Assembly: GCA_026770575.1 (NCBI GenBank)
Contig: MU657168.1
Location: 199,720 to 246,778 of the forward strand
DNA length: 47,059 nt
Direction of reading: 5' to 3'
Source of the DNA: Pelagophyceae sp. CCMP2097
Taxonomy: Eukaryota > Sar > Pelagophyceae
The notes under the pieces were generated by a model. The model did no database searches. It saw only the letters and a program-made list of their open reading frames with translations, and was not told the DNA's origin. A program made the translations under genes and the position numbers. This document shows, one piece after another, positions 8,101 through 16,053 of the stretch; the first letter of the stretch is position 1; every line of letters starts with the position of its first letter.

Positions 8101-10616
8101 CTGACCTTCCCGCTCGGCGCCGCGCCGGGTTTGGCCGCGACGGCTCGTTCGAGGCACGGCGTCGGCAGAGCGGACTCTGCTTGGGAGACGCCGTGGGCCT
8201 CCGCGGCGGCGCAGCGCGCGGCGGGCGTGCTGTACGAGCCGCGCCTCGAGCGCGCTCGAGTGGCCATGGCCGTCGAGTTGGTGTGTTGCGAGCTGACGTC
8301 GCACGTCGCTGAGGAGAACCTTAAGACGGTCCTCCGCGTTACGCCTTCGCCGGGCCTCGTCGCCACGATAGCAGACGCGTGCCGCAGGCACCGCGCGGCC
8401 GTCGTCATCGAAGCGCAGCTCCGCAGGCTTTTAGCGCGGAAGGAAGTGCGCGCGGCAAAGCAGCTAAGGGCCAAAACCGCCCAAGCTGCTTTAGCAGCGC
8501 AGGCGCTGAAACGCGATGCCGCCGTGCGCCTGCAGGCCCTCGCGCGCACGCGCGGGCCCAAGGCGCAAAGGCGCGACCTGCGGGTGAAACAGAGGTTAAC
8601 GTTTACGGCGGCTCTGCGAGTCGCGTACGCTCTGCGAAAGAATAAATGGCGGCGCAAGTTCGCGGCGACCAAGGTGCAGGCGGCCGCGCGGCGAAGGCTT
8701 GCTGTCGGTGCGGCGAAACGCAAAGAGGCGCTGGCTGCGGACGCGCGCAAGGCGAAGAAAGTCGCTGCCATCGCCATGGCGAAGGAACGGGAAAGGGCCC
8801 GCGAGGCGGCGAAGAAACTCAAGCTGCGAGACTTCCACACGACTCGCACTTTACAGAAGTGGGCGCGCCGGTGCCTCGCCGATTTGCGGAAGCGGCGCGA
8901 AAGAGCGGCGACGACGCTGCAGTGCGGCATGACATATGCCTTCGAGGCCGCGAGGCGACGGCGCACTTTGGCTGCGCGTCGCAATGTCGCCGCGGACGTG
9001 ATCCGCCGCGCCGTGATCCGCGCGGACCTGCGCATTTCCGGCAAAGCGGCGCTGGGCAGGATGAAAGCGGACCTTTTACGAAGAGCGGCGGACGTGGTCG
9101 CGGCCGCGGACGTGGCGGACCGGCGCGGCGCAGCGCTGCAAAAGCAGCTCAGCGACGCGGAGCAAGAGCGCGGCGTCGCCTCGATGCTCGCCGAGCGCTG
9201 CGCCACGGGCGCCGCGCAGGCCTCTGAACGCGCATGGAAGACCGCCGCGGCCGCTCTCGTCCGCGCTTTGAACGCTGTCGACGCCGAGGCCTTCCAACTG
9301 CGCGCCGCTGGTACGCTGGGCCGCGCCTGGCGCTGCGCCCAAGCGCGCAACAAACGCCGCGGCCTTGGAAGGCAAAAGGCGGCGCGGGTGATGCAGCAAT
9401 TTTTCCTTCAGACGAGGCAGAGGCGGTCCGACGTCGAGGCTCAAAGGCGGCTGAACAAGGCGTTTGAAGCGGCGCGCGCGATCCAGCGCTGCCACCGCGG
9501 CCGCAAGAGCCGCGCGGACACGGTGCGTGCCTTTGAGGCTTTGATGCCGCCACGCGGGCCGTGCATGGCGATGCACGTCGCGACGCACGTAGGCGGCGCT
9601 GCGGCGCGCTTTGGCCGCGCGGCGGCGTTTGGCGGCTCTCGTCATCCAGCGAAATGCGCGGCGGTGCGGCGCGATGGCGCTGGTTGGGCGCATGCTCGAC
9701 GAGGAGCAATTCAAGGCCGACGAAGTGGACCGCCTCGAGCGGCGACGCGCAAAGGCCGCCGTCAAAATCCAGTCGACGGCGCGGCGAAGGTTTGCGGCGA
9801 AGCGCGTCTCGGTTCTCCTCGACGCGAAACGCAAAGCGGCGGCGGTTCTGGCGCGGCAGGTCCGCGAGGCGGCGGCTTTGGCAAACGAGGCGGCGGCTTT
9901 GGAGGCTTTTGCGAACAAGGCCGCGTGGGAGGCGTGGGGTGCGGAAAAGCTGCAGCTGTGGTGGCGCGCCGTGGTGAAGAAGCAGGCCGAGTTGAACAAG
10001 GCCGCCTGGGAGGACTGGGCGGCCGGCTCCATCCAATTCGCCTGGCGAGACTTGGCCCGGAGGCGCTTGGTCGCCGAAAACGCCGCCGAAAACGCCGCCG
10101 AAAACGCCGCGGCGGCGGCGCCGCAGGACGACGACGAGGCGTCGGTCGTCGACGACGAGCCCTTTGAGTTCGACCCGGAGAGCGCGGCAGACATCCACGA
10201 GGCGTTTACGTGGGTGCGCCACGGCCGGCGAGACAAGCTGGCGCAGTTCTGCAAGCACGGCTTCGACGTCGACATGCGCAACGACTTTGGGCACTCTTTA
10301 GCAATGGTGGCCGCGCAGAACAACCAGAAAGGTGTGTTGAAGGTCTTGCACCGGTTCGGCGTCTCGATCAACGACCAAGACTACAGAGGCAACACGGCCC
10401 TGCACTACGCGACGCAGTACGGTGAGCGGGCGCGGCGATACTGGGACTCGCACAAGCAGGCCGCGGCAAATGTGCTGCGCCGAAGACGCATCGACGGAAA
10501 TGCGATGATGCGTAGGCTACACCGTCCTCGGCGAGTACATGATCAAGAAGCTGGGGGCCGACGAGGCGGTGGTCAACGGCCAAGGGACATCGTGCTGGCT
10601 CAAGATTGGCAAGTAG
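5143..10616 (+). CDS. Giant RanBP2-zinc-finger / IQ-repeat / ankyrin protein, 13 exons
   Basis: Exons: 5143-5487, 5600-5706, 5761-5973, 6023-6151, 6200-6288, 6351-6453, 6541-6582, 6641-6712, 6778-7028, 7130-7263, 7366-9522, 9593-10421, 10516-10616; all phases agree, giving 1523 residues. Order: three ESNGFVIP repeats (12-61); a Pro/Arg/Gly-rich disordered region (about 150-330); two copies of an SNNT(V/I)AES repeat; a RanBP2-type zinc finger (DWKCALCSRDNEAAVDKC, about 430-450); an unrecognised globular region; then about nine IQ-like helices (e.g. AAVKIQSTARRRFAAKR, AARAIQRCHRGRKSRAD) suited to calmodulin binding; and ankyrin repeats near the end (RNDFGHSLAMVAAQNN, YRGNTALHYATQY). The exon 5/6 donor (GTCAGC) is the weakest. 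The 54 nt and 48 nt introns after exons 2 and 4 are multiples of three and could be retained. I infer a cytoskeletal or cilium-type scaffold, not a known named protein. Confidence 0.8.
5176..5325 (+). repeat. 63 bp coding tandem repeat, three copies of ESNGFVIP
   Basis: The octapeptide ESNGFVIP recurs exactly every 21 residues (63 bp), each time preceded by an acidic run (DDDDD, EDDG, EEDE) and, in the first two copies, followed by a basic RRA patch. DNA between the copies has diverged while the octapeptide is intact, which suggests selection on the peptide. Confidence 0.85.
6624..6849 (+). repeat. Tandem duplication of an intron end plus exon (137 bp period)
   Basis: GTCACCGCGCC-GCTAG followed by GTCGAACAATACC occurs at 6624 and again at 6761. 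Each copy contains the 3' end of an intron and a 72 nt phase-2 exon block. The encoded 24-residue units differ at five positions (SNNTVAESRKALV versus SNNTIAESSKALV). In the second copy the exon runs on into the zinc-finger region. Confidence 0.8.
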
Positions 10617-10622
10617 TGGCCC

Positions 10623-10708
10623 TCGGAATTCCTAATGTGTGTGTCGGAATTCCTCTAAGTTGTGTGTCGGAATTCCTCTTAGTTGTGTGTCGGAATTCCG
10701 AAGTTGTG
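10623..10708. repeat. Tandem GGAATTCC-containing repeat between convergent genes
   Basis: TCGGAATTCC occurs four times at 10623, 10644, 10667 and 10690, spaced 21-23 bp, separated by TGTGTG-rich linkers. It lies just past the stop of the plus-strand ankyrin gene and before the stop of the minus-strand bestrophin gene, so it probably falls in both 3' untranslated regions. Confidence 0.8.
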
Positions 10709-10790
10709 TGTCGTCGAGCGCTGGATCGGTTTTGATTTATGTACATGCGGGCTCCGGCGTGCGATGCAGGCCTTGCAAAGGACGATATGG

Positions 10791-12096
10791 TCATTGCGCG
10801 AGTTGCGCGTCCCTGGAACGCCTCGGCGGCTGGTCGAGTTGGGGAATGGCGGCTCGGACGTCGGCCGCGACGGCTTCGGAGATGGCCTCCATGGCAAGCG
10901 ACGTGCGCGGGCACGTCGGCGTCGGCTCAAAGGGGAAGTTGAAGGGTTCTTCGATGATATGCGCAATTTCCTCGATGGAGAGGAGAGCCCAGGACATGGT
11001 CGCAATCACGGCGACGACGGCGACGGGCGGCATGGGCAGCACGAGCGGCAGCGTGCCGAGCCAGACAGTCAGGAACCGCGACGTGTGGCGAGAGTACGAG
11101 AGAGGCACTGGCGCGTTCAAAATGCGCTCGCAGACCTGCGAAATGCGCTCGCACACCTCAAAATGCGCTCGCACACCTCAAAATGCGAAATCCCTCGGCG
11201 GCGTCGCCCCGGGCGCGGCACACTCACGCCCATGCACTCGCTGAGTGCGATGACGTGCTGTTCGCAGATGTTCCGCTCGACTGCCTTTTGGTGCGGGTCT
11301 GCCGTGGACCACGCGTCATCTCCGACAAACCCGGCGCGCACGGCGTCGCCGAGAACTCGAGTGCATTCTAGAGCGCGGTGCTTCGCGTCCACGACGCGCC
11401 GCGCGTCGTCGGCCGGCATGTGTGCCTCGATACACGCGCGCCGGGCCAGCTGCGTGTGCGCCGCCCGGGGCCGGTTCGTCACGTGCCTAGCGCTGAAGTC
11501 TGCGGCCGTCACGTGCCTAATAGCCGCGTCCGGGATTTCCGGTTTTCAGAAAGGGTGCGACGATGCACGCACAGCCGGAGGAGCACGGGGAAGGCGCAGA
11601 GCGCGGCGCCGAGGCGCATCTTGGCGCGCTTGCTCCCCATGAACGAGGCGCATCTCGCCAAGTCGCGGGACACGAAGAGAATCCGCCCCCACGCTTTCCT
11701 CGCCTCCCACCAGCGGTCGTAGGCCGCGTTGGTGCGGAAGACGAGCAGAAAGCCGAGCGCGCCCGCGGAGAGCGTGTGCGCCAGCGGCGAGAAGGGGTGC
11801 GCCACGCCGGCGCGGCAGAGCGCGGCGAACGCGGCGGCGAAAGCCACGTTCACCTTGATGTGCGGGCTCACTCTTTGCAAAATCTTCGACTGCGGGATGG
11901 AGATAAGGTTGGGCAGCCAGTCGGCGGAGGAGTAGCGCAGTTTGGGTTTGACTTCGTCTTCGAACGATGCGTCGTCCACAGTCGAGCGCAGCCGCGCGCC
12001 GCGCCGGCCCGGGGCGCCGCCGCGCGGGGGTGGGCGCGGCACAAAGGCGCCGGCCTGGCCACAGGCGAGGAGCAGCAGCACCGCCACGGAAACCAT
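10791..12096 (-). CDS. Plastid-targeted bestrophin-like anion channel
   Basis: Exons 12096..11573, 11486..11228 and 11135..10791 join in phase to 375 residues. The family signature is clear: FRTNAAYDRWWEARKAWGRI in exon 1 and PLSYSRHTSRFLTVWL with SIEEIAHIIEEPF in exon 3, as in bestrophin/RFP-TM chloride or bicarbonate channels. The N-terminus is MVSVAVLLLLACGQAGAFVP, a signal peptide ending in an Ala-Phe motif followed by a Pro/Arg-rich transit stretch, which routes proteins into secondary red plastids. In plants and algae such plastid bestrophins sit in the thylakoid membrane and tune ion balance or supply bicarbonate; I infer the same role here. Donors are GTGCGT and GTGAGT. Both acceptors lie in short duplications offering in-frame alternatives of 30 and 21 nt. 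Confidence 0.88.
11117..11186 (-). repeat. 20-21 bp tandem repeat across the last bestrophin acceptor
   Basis: Read on minus, three successive units of the form AG|GT(G/C)TGCGAGCGCATTT follow one another, and the last is the true start of exon 3 (VCERIL). The middle AG would add VCERISQ in frame. The repeat unit is therefore exon sequence copied into the intron. Confidence 0.85.
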
Positions 12097-12677
12097 CGCG
12101 AGCCCCTGATGGAGTCGCCTTCGGCGGCGTTGGCGGCGACCCCTCGGACGGTGGATCCCTCGAGCGGGCTGCCCGGTTGAGCCTTCCACGAGGTCACCCT
12201 TTCCCCAGTCGTAGGTCCCACGAGTCGGAAGCTCGTTCCACAACGTTCGTCACACAACTTGAAAACCCGGACGTCCGGACATATCCCCGAAATCAGCGAT
12301 TCACGCGGGCCGAGCGCCTCGCGAGGGGCTGCACCGCCTTTGAATCCTCGGTTCGTTCGAAACGTCATCTGCGCCGCTCCTGCACAAGTTGGTCGACCGC
12401 ACAACGTCGAGCATTGTGGACAATTCGCAACTGTGGGATTCCAGGGGACTCGCACGCGCGTGCTGGGGCTGCGCCACCTGGAATTCGAAGCGCAGTATGG
12501 CTCACATCACTGTGGTTTCATAGTCTCTGCGATGGCCCTGGGGCGCGCGGCGTCTGGAGGTTCCGTCTGCCGGCGATTGACGGCGGCGCGCCCCGGCCTC
12601 GGCGCTCGCGAGAGAGCACAAGCACATACAGTTACGAGAGCCGCGGCCCGGCTTGCCGGGGCTGGTGCCGTGGCCGG
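12097..12677. other. Intergenic region, no gene supported
   Basis: This lies upstream of the bestrophin start and downstream of the small plastid protein stop, both on minus, so it should contain the bestrophin promoter. The open frames here show no recognisable domain or splice pattern. Confidence 0.5.
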
Positions 12678-13114
12678 CTATACCGTGGGCGGCGGGCCGA
12701 CTGACGCAAAGTCGAAGCCGAACTGCTGCGCAAAAGGAAAGAAGAGGAAGATGGCCAGCGAGCCGAAGAGGAGCGGGAACGCCGCGTAGAGGCCGAAATC
12801 AAAGCCGTCGAAGCCAGACGAGCCGGGGATGAGGCCGCCTATATAGCGACGTGCGGCCAAAGGCACACAGGCCTTATGAAATATGACGCACCGAGCGTCG
12901 CCGCTTTCTGCTCCTCCTCCGTCGCCTCCCACGAGCTCATCTTCTCCTCGAGCGTCGTCTTCTTCGGCGCGGCGGCGTCGACCGGGGGCTCGGGCTCGGC
13001 ACGCAGCACCTTTGAGTGCGCCAGAGCGCCGCGCGCGACCTTGGGCGCGAACGCCGTCGCGACGTCGCACTGCGACAGCGCCGCCATGGCGAATAGCATG
13101 CAGCGGGCCCACAT
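12678..13114 (-). CDS. Small plastid-targeted single-helix membrane protein
   Basis: Two exons (13114..12892, 12838..12678) with a 53 nt GTGCGT...ATATAG intron give 127 residues. The N-terminus MWARCMLFAMAALSQCDV is a signal peptide ending ATAFAP, the classic plastid cleavage motif of heterokonts, followed by a basic transit stretch and an acidic helix (EKMSSWEATEEEQKAATLG). The second exon encodes one strong transmembrane helix, AAFPLLFGSLAIFLFFPF, flanked by Gly/Phe-rich loops. I believe related short proteins occur in other algae with this plastid type but know no named function, so I leave it unnamed. Its neighbour is the plastid bestrophin on the same strand. Both may act in the thylakoid or inner envelope, but co-function is only suggested by proximity. 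Confidence 0.75.
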
Positions 13115-13684
13115 CGTCGCGGGGGGGTCTCGGAGCTGACGCTGATTGAACTAAGAGTGTGTTGCGTTTTGGCGACACCCTGACTCAGTCCGGAACGCGG
13201 GGTCCCTTCCTTCGGGAGAGGAGAATTAGGGTTAGGGTTAGGGCGTAACGAGGGGGCTCGCGCGGCGACGTCGCCCCACCCTTATGCACTAGCGACGGCA
13301 TGTATTGTCCTCTCGGAGCAACAGTCAGAACCAACGTTTTGGGGGAGTACATGGCGCGTACGTCGCACCAGTGTATATACTGGTACGTCGGCCGTATTTA
13401 GACCGTATGGTGGGCTGTAGGGCGTATGCTCCAGCTTAGTCGCGATCTGGCCTGACATCATCGTCGACGCAAACATCATCGGCGTCGCATCTCTGCTTCT
13501 GTTGTATACGTCGTCTTTAAATCTGGTGTCATTGTAAGATCGTCGGGGTGGCCGCGCGCCCTGCACCCGTAACCCCCTAATGCGGGGTCGGTTCAGTGAG
13601 GCGTCGATTACAATTAGGACTTCTATTAAAGGAATTCCTACTTTAAAAAGTTTTGAAGAAGGTCCAGCGGACAGAAGTCACGTG
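13115..13684. other. Divergent intergenic region with lower GC
   Basis: This separates the minus-strand plastid protein from the plus-strand secreted protein. It carries a telomere-like TTAGGG run. From about 13290 to 13560 composition and codon texture differ from the neighbouring genes. A weak open frame is present on minus at 13566..13282, but nothing identifies it. An old insertion is possible. Confidence 0.5.
13226..13243 (+). repeat. Interstitial telomere-like repeat, three TTAGGG units
   Basis: Three perfect TTAGGG hexamers occur in a row in the intergenic region, far from any evidence of a chromosome end. Confidence 0.9.
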
Positions 13685-14907
13685 ATGCGGCGGCCGTCGC
13701 TCGGCAACACCTCCGGGCGGCCGCTCAGGTCGCTGGTGCTGCTGCTGCTGTGCGCGTCCGCGTACGAGGTCTACGAGGACGAGTACGCGAACTTGCTGCT
13801 GCCCGGCCACGCGGGCCAGACGGCCGAGTTCCCGTCGCTGGCGAACCTGCCCTACAGCGTCGACGCGAACCGCCTCTCCGACGGCGTCTCGAGCCAGTCG
13901 CCGCTGACGTCGACGTCGCCCGCGTTCCCCTTCCACCGCGGCGAGTCACCCGCGGGTGTTGCTTGGAAGCCGTCGTCGAAAGCCCCGCCGTCATCCGCCT
14001 CGCCAGGCGACGTCGACACGGCGCCCGAGGCGCGCGCGAACTTGGCGGAGGCCAAGCAGCGGTCCGAGGTCGAGCAGGGCGTGGCGTTTGACGGCGCTGG
14101 GGCGTACGTCCGCGAGCAGCGCGTCACCGCCATTTCAGCAAGCCCGGGCCCCGCGCCGAGCTCTTCCTTCATCGTCGACGCTTCCTTGCGGTGGAACCCG
14201 TCGCGCTTCGCCGTCCAGGCCGGGGAGACGTACCTTGTGGACGTACCGGGTGAGCAGCGCTGGGTCGACGGCTTCGTCAAGGTGCCCGCGAGCGGCTATA
14301 CCGCGCACTACGACGCCCTCTCTCAATGCTGGGTCGCCGCGGGGCGTTGCCGATCCTCCCTCGCCGGCCAGACGAAGAGGCTCCCCGACGCAGACTGGCG
14401 AGTTTTTGGCAGGCATGGGATGGTGTTGACGGCGGTGCGCAGGTTATCCCTCGTCTGCGGATGGTGTTGAGGGCGGCGCGCAGGTTTTCCCTCGTCTGCG
14501 GCATTGGCGAGTACGTCTACAAGCTCCAGGAGACGGCGAAAAAGGCGCGGTTCATGCCACTCCGCGAGGACGAGGTCTATCGGACGCTCTTTGCCGTCGG
14601 GCGGAGCCACGAGTTCCGGGCGAACTTTACGGGTCAGTCTCTCGCCGACGCGGGCTTCGAATCGTAGAGGCGGCGCTTAGGCGAGCTCATCTGCTTTGCG
14701 AACGACGCGGACCCGTTGTACTGGAACAACCAGGGTTTCCTGGACGTGCACGTCTCGAGAACGTCTTGGCCTCCAAAGCAGTATACTTCCTACGACGTCA
14801 TGCTCGAGACGGGCATGAAGTCGCTGCCGCTCTACCTCGCCACCAAGCTGCCGCGGGCCACGTACAAGTACGGCGCGACGTACGACGCAGCCGGGCCCAG
14901 CGGGTGA
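13685..14907 (+). CDS. Secreted protein with galactose-binding-like beta domains, unknown role
   Basis: Exons 13685-14442, 14484-14632 and 14681-14907 join to 377 residues. It begins with a basic n-region and RPLRSLVLLLLCASAYEVYE, a secretory signal peptide. Residues about 165-230 (SLRWNPSRFAVQAGE, YLVDVPGEQRWVDGFVKV, SGYTAHYDALSQCW) and the C-terminal part (RANFTGELICFANDADPLYW, NNQGFLDVHVSRTSW) resemble the repeated beta-sandwich pattern of PA-IL/galactose-binding-like folds, in which a Gly-x-Leu-x-x-x-x-Asn-Asp strand and a following Asn-x-Gly strand are typical. I infer an extracellular or surface carbohydrate-binding protein. No catalytic motif is seen. The first intron is the 41 nt intron made from a tandem duplication. 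It is tail-to-tail with the Rab gene, 72 bp away. Confidence 0.65.
14420..14501 (+). repeat. 41 bp tandem duplication that forms an intron
   Basis: Copies at 14420-14460 and 14461-14501 differ at three of 41 positions. Each contains GCGCAG|GTT. The inferred intron runs from the GT of copy 1 (14443) to the AG of copy 2 (14483), exactly one period. Unspliced, the duplication shifts the frame and brings in a TGA. Confidence 0.85.
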
Positions 14908-14950
14908 CCACCGTCGCTGCGTGTGTTGTGTGTCCCCTTAAAATCAATCG

Positions 14951-14988
14951 CCTTTGCGGCTTAGTAGCACCTTTGCGGCTTAGTAGCA
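14951..14988 (-). repeat. 19 bp tandem duplication over the Rab stop codon
   Basis: CCTTTGCGGCTTAGTAGCA is present twice in a row (plus-strand reading). On minus this duplicates the last codons, the TAA stop and the first bases of the 3' UTR. Confidence 0.9.
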
Positions 14989-15867
14989 CGAGTTGGGCTC
15001 TGGTTCAAAGGCCTTGCCGGGCCGGAAGGCGACGCTCTTCTGCAGCTTGGTCTCGAAGATCCCCTCGTGCGTCATGATCTTCTCGACGAGGCACCGCGCC
15101 GCCTCCTCGATGTTGAAGCCCGTCTTGGCAGAGACGTCGTACCTGAGCGGGCTCGTCGAGGGGCCCGCGCCGGGCGTGGGGGCGTCCGCGGGACCGCACC
15201 AGGCGATAAAGCCGTGCTTGGCGCAGAACTTGTCCAGCTCGCCCGTGTCCGCCGCCGCCGTCTCGATATCGTACTACGGACGGTTATAAGGTACAGTTGA
15301 CGCATCGATCGTCGGCCGGCGCACCTTGTTGCCGAGGAGGATGACGGGCAGCGGCTCGCCGTTGGGCAGCGTCACCTTTGCGTCGAGGTCGGCCTTCCAC
15401 TTGAGGACGGTGTCAAAGGTGGAGGGCCGCGTGACGTCGTAGACGAGCATGGCGCCAAACGCCTCCTTGTAATACACCTAAGGGGTGCACTCTCCAGATG
15501 GCACTCTCCAGATGGTGCAATTTCCAGATGGTGCACTCTCCAGTTGGTGCACTCTCCGGGGAGCCGGCCAGCGCACCTTTGCGATGTTGCCGAGTGTGTT
15601 CTCCGCGCCGGCAATGTCCCAGAGCTGGAGCCGAACAGTCGACTCGTTCACTTGAAGCTCCTTCAACGAAAAGTCGACGGAAGAAGACGCCTTGTACCGG
15701 AAGCTGAACGTGTCCTGGACGAACCTAAAGGCAAATCGAGGCGCCCGCGCCGGCGGCGGGTGCGTGCGCCGATTGCGTTTGTAAGGGGCGCACTTTTTGA
15801 TGACGCTCGTCTTGCCCGTGGAGCAGTCGCCGACGACGAGGACCTTGATCGGGTGGCCCTGGTCCAT
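14980..15867 (-). CDS. RAB32: Rab32/38-family small GTPase, atypical switch II
   Basis: Exons 15867..15794, 15724..15577, 15477..15325 and 15273..14980 give 222 residues, all introns with GTGCGC donors. Motifs: P-loop GDCSTGKTS, a switch-I region with SSSVDFSLKEL, WDIAGAENTLGNIAK, then YYKEAFGAMLVYDVT, KWKADLDAKVTLPNGEPLP, NKYD and SAKTGFNIEEAA. The KWK-DLD-KV-LPNG block and the DIAG form of switch II are hallmarks of Rab32/38, which act in trafficking to lysosome-related organelles and mitochondria-associated membranes. The catalytic Gln of DIAGQE is Ala here. The protein ends PNSCY, with no double-Cys prenylation signal, and has about a 17-residue Pro-rich insert before the SAK motif. An in-frame upstream ATG at 15981 would add 38 residues. 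Confidence 0.88.
15482..15562 (-). repeat. Minisatellite inside Rab intron 2
   Basis: About five imperfect copies of a 14-17 bp unit (GTGCACTCTCCAGATG on plus) fill almost all of the 99 nt intron 15576..15478. The unit does not resemble the adjoining exons. Confidence 0.85.
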
Positions 15868-16053
15868 GCCTCCGACGCCGCCGGCGGTGGACGGCCCGCG
15901 GGAAGGTCGCCGAAACGTCGGGCTCCTGAGCAGGAGCCTTGTAAAGTCGAGAGCTCGAGCGCTCGGTCCTGGAACGTCCATCGTGGGGGCCAGGGGGTGT
16001 ATAGGACAGGACGCAGCCTCGCATCGCAGGGTACGGTCTTCAAGAACTTAGGA

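Noticed and set aside
7410..10371. Large minus-strand frames opposite the IQ/ankyrin gene
   Set aside because: The plus-strand exons show clear zinc finger, IQ and ankyrin motifs; the antisense frames show none.
9611..10735. Separate gene starting in the IQ region, because the frame changes near 9523
   Set aside because: A 70 nt GTGCGT...GTAG intron (9523-9592) restores one continuous IQ array.
10623..11186. CRISPR array, suggested by regularly spaced repeats
   Set aside because: Units are contiguous or nearly so, spacers are only a few bases and similar to each other, and the genome is eukaryotic.
13282..13566. Minus-strand 94-residue frame in lower-GC sequence
   Set aside because: No domain, no splice partners, and codon use unlike neighbours; kept only as part of the intergenic description.
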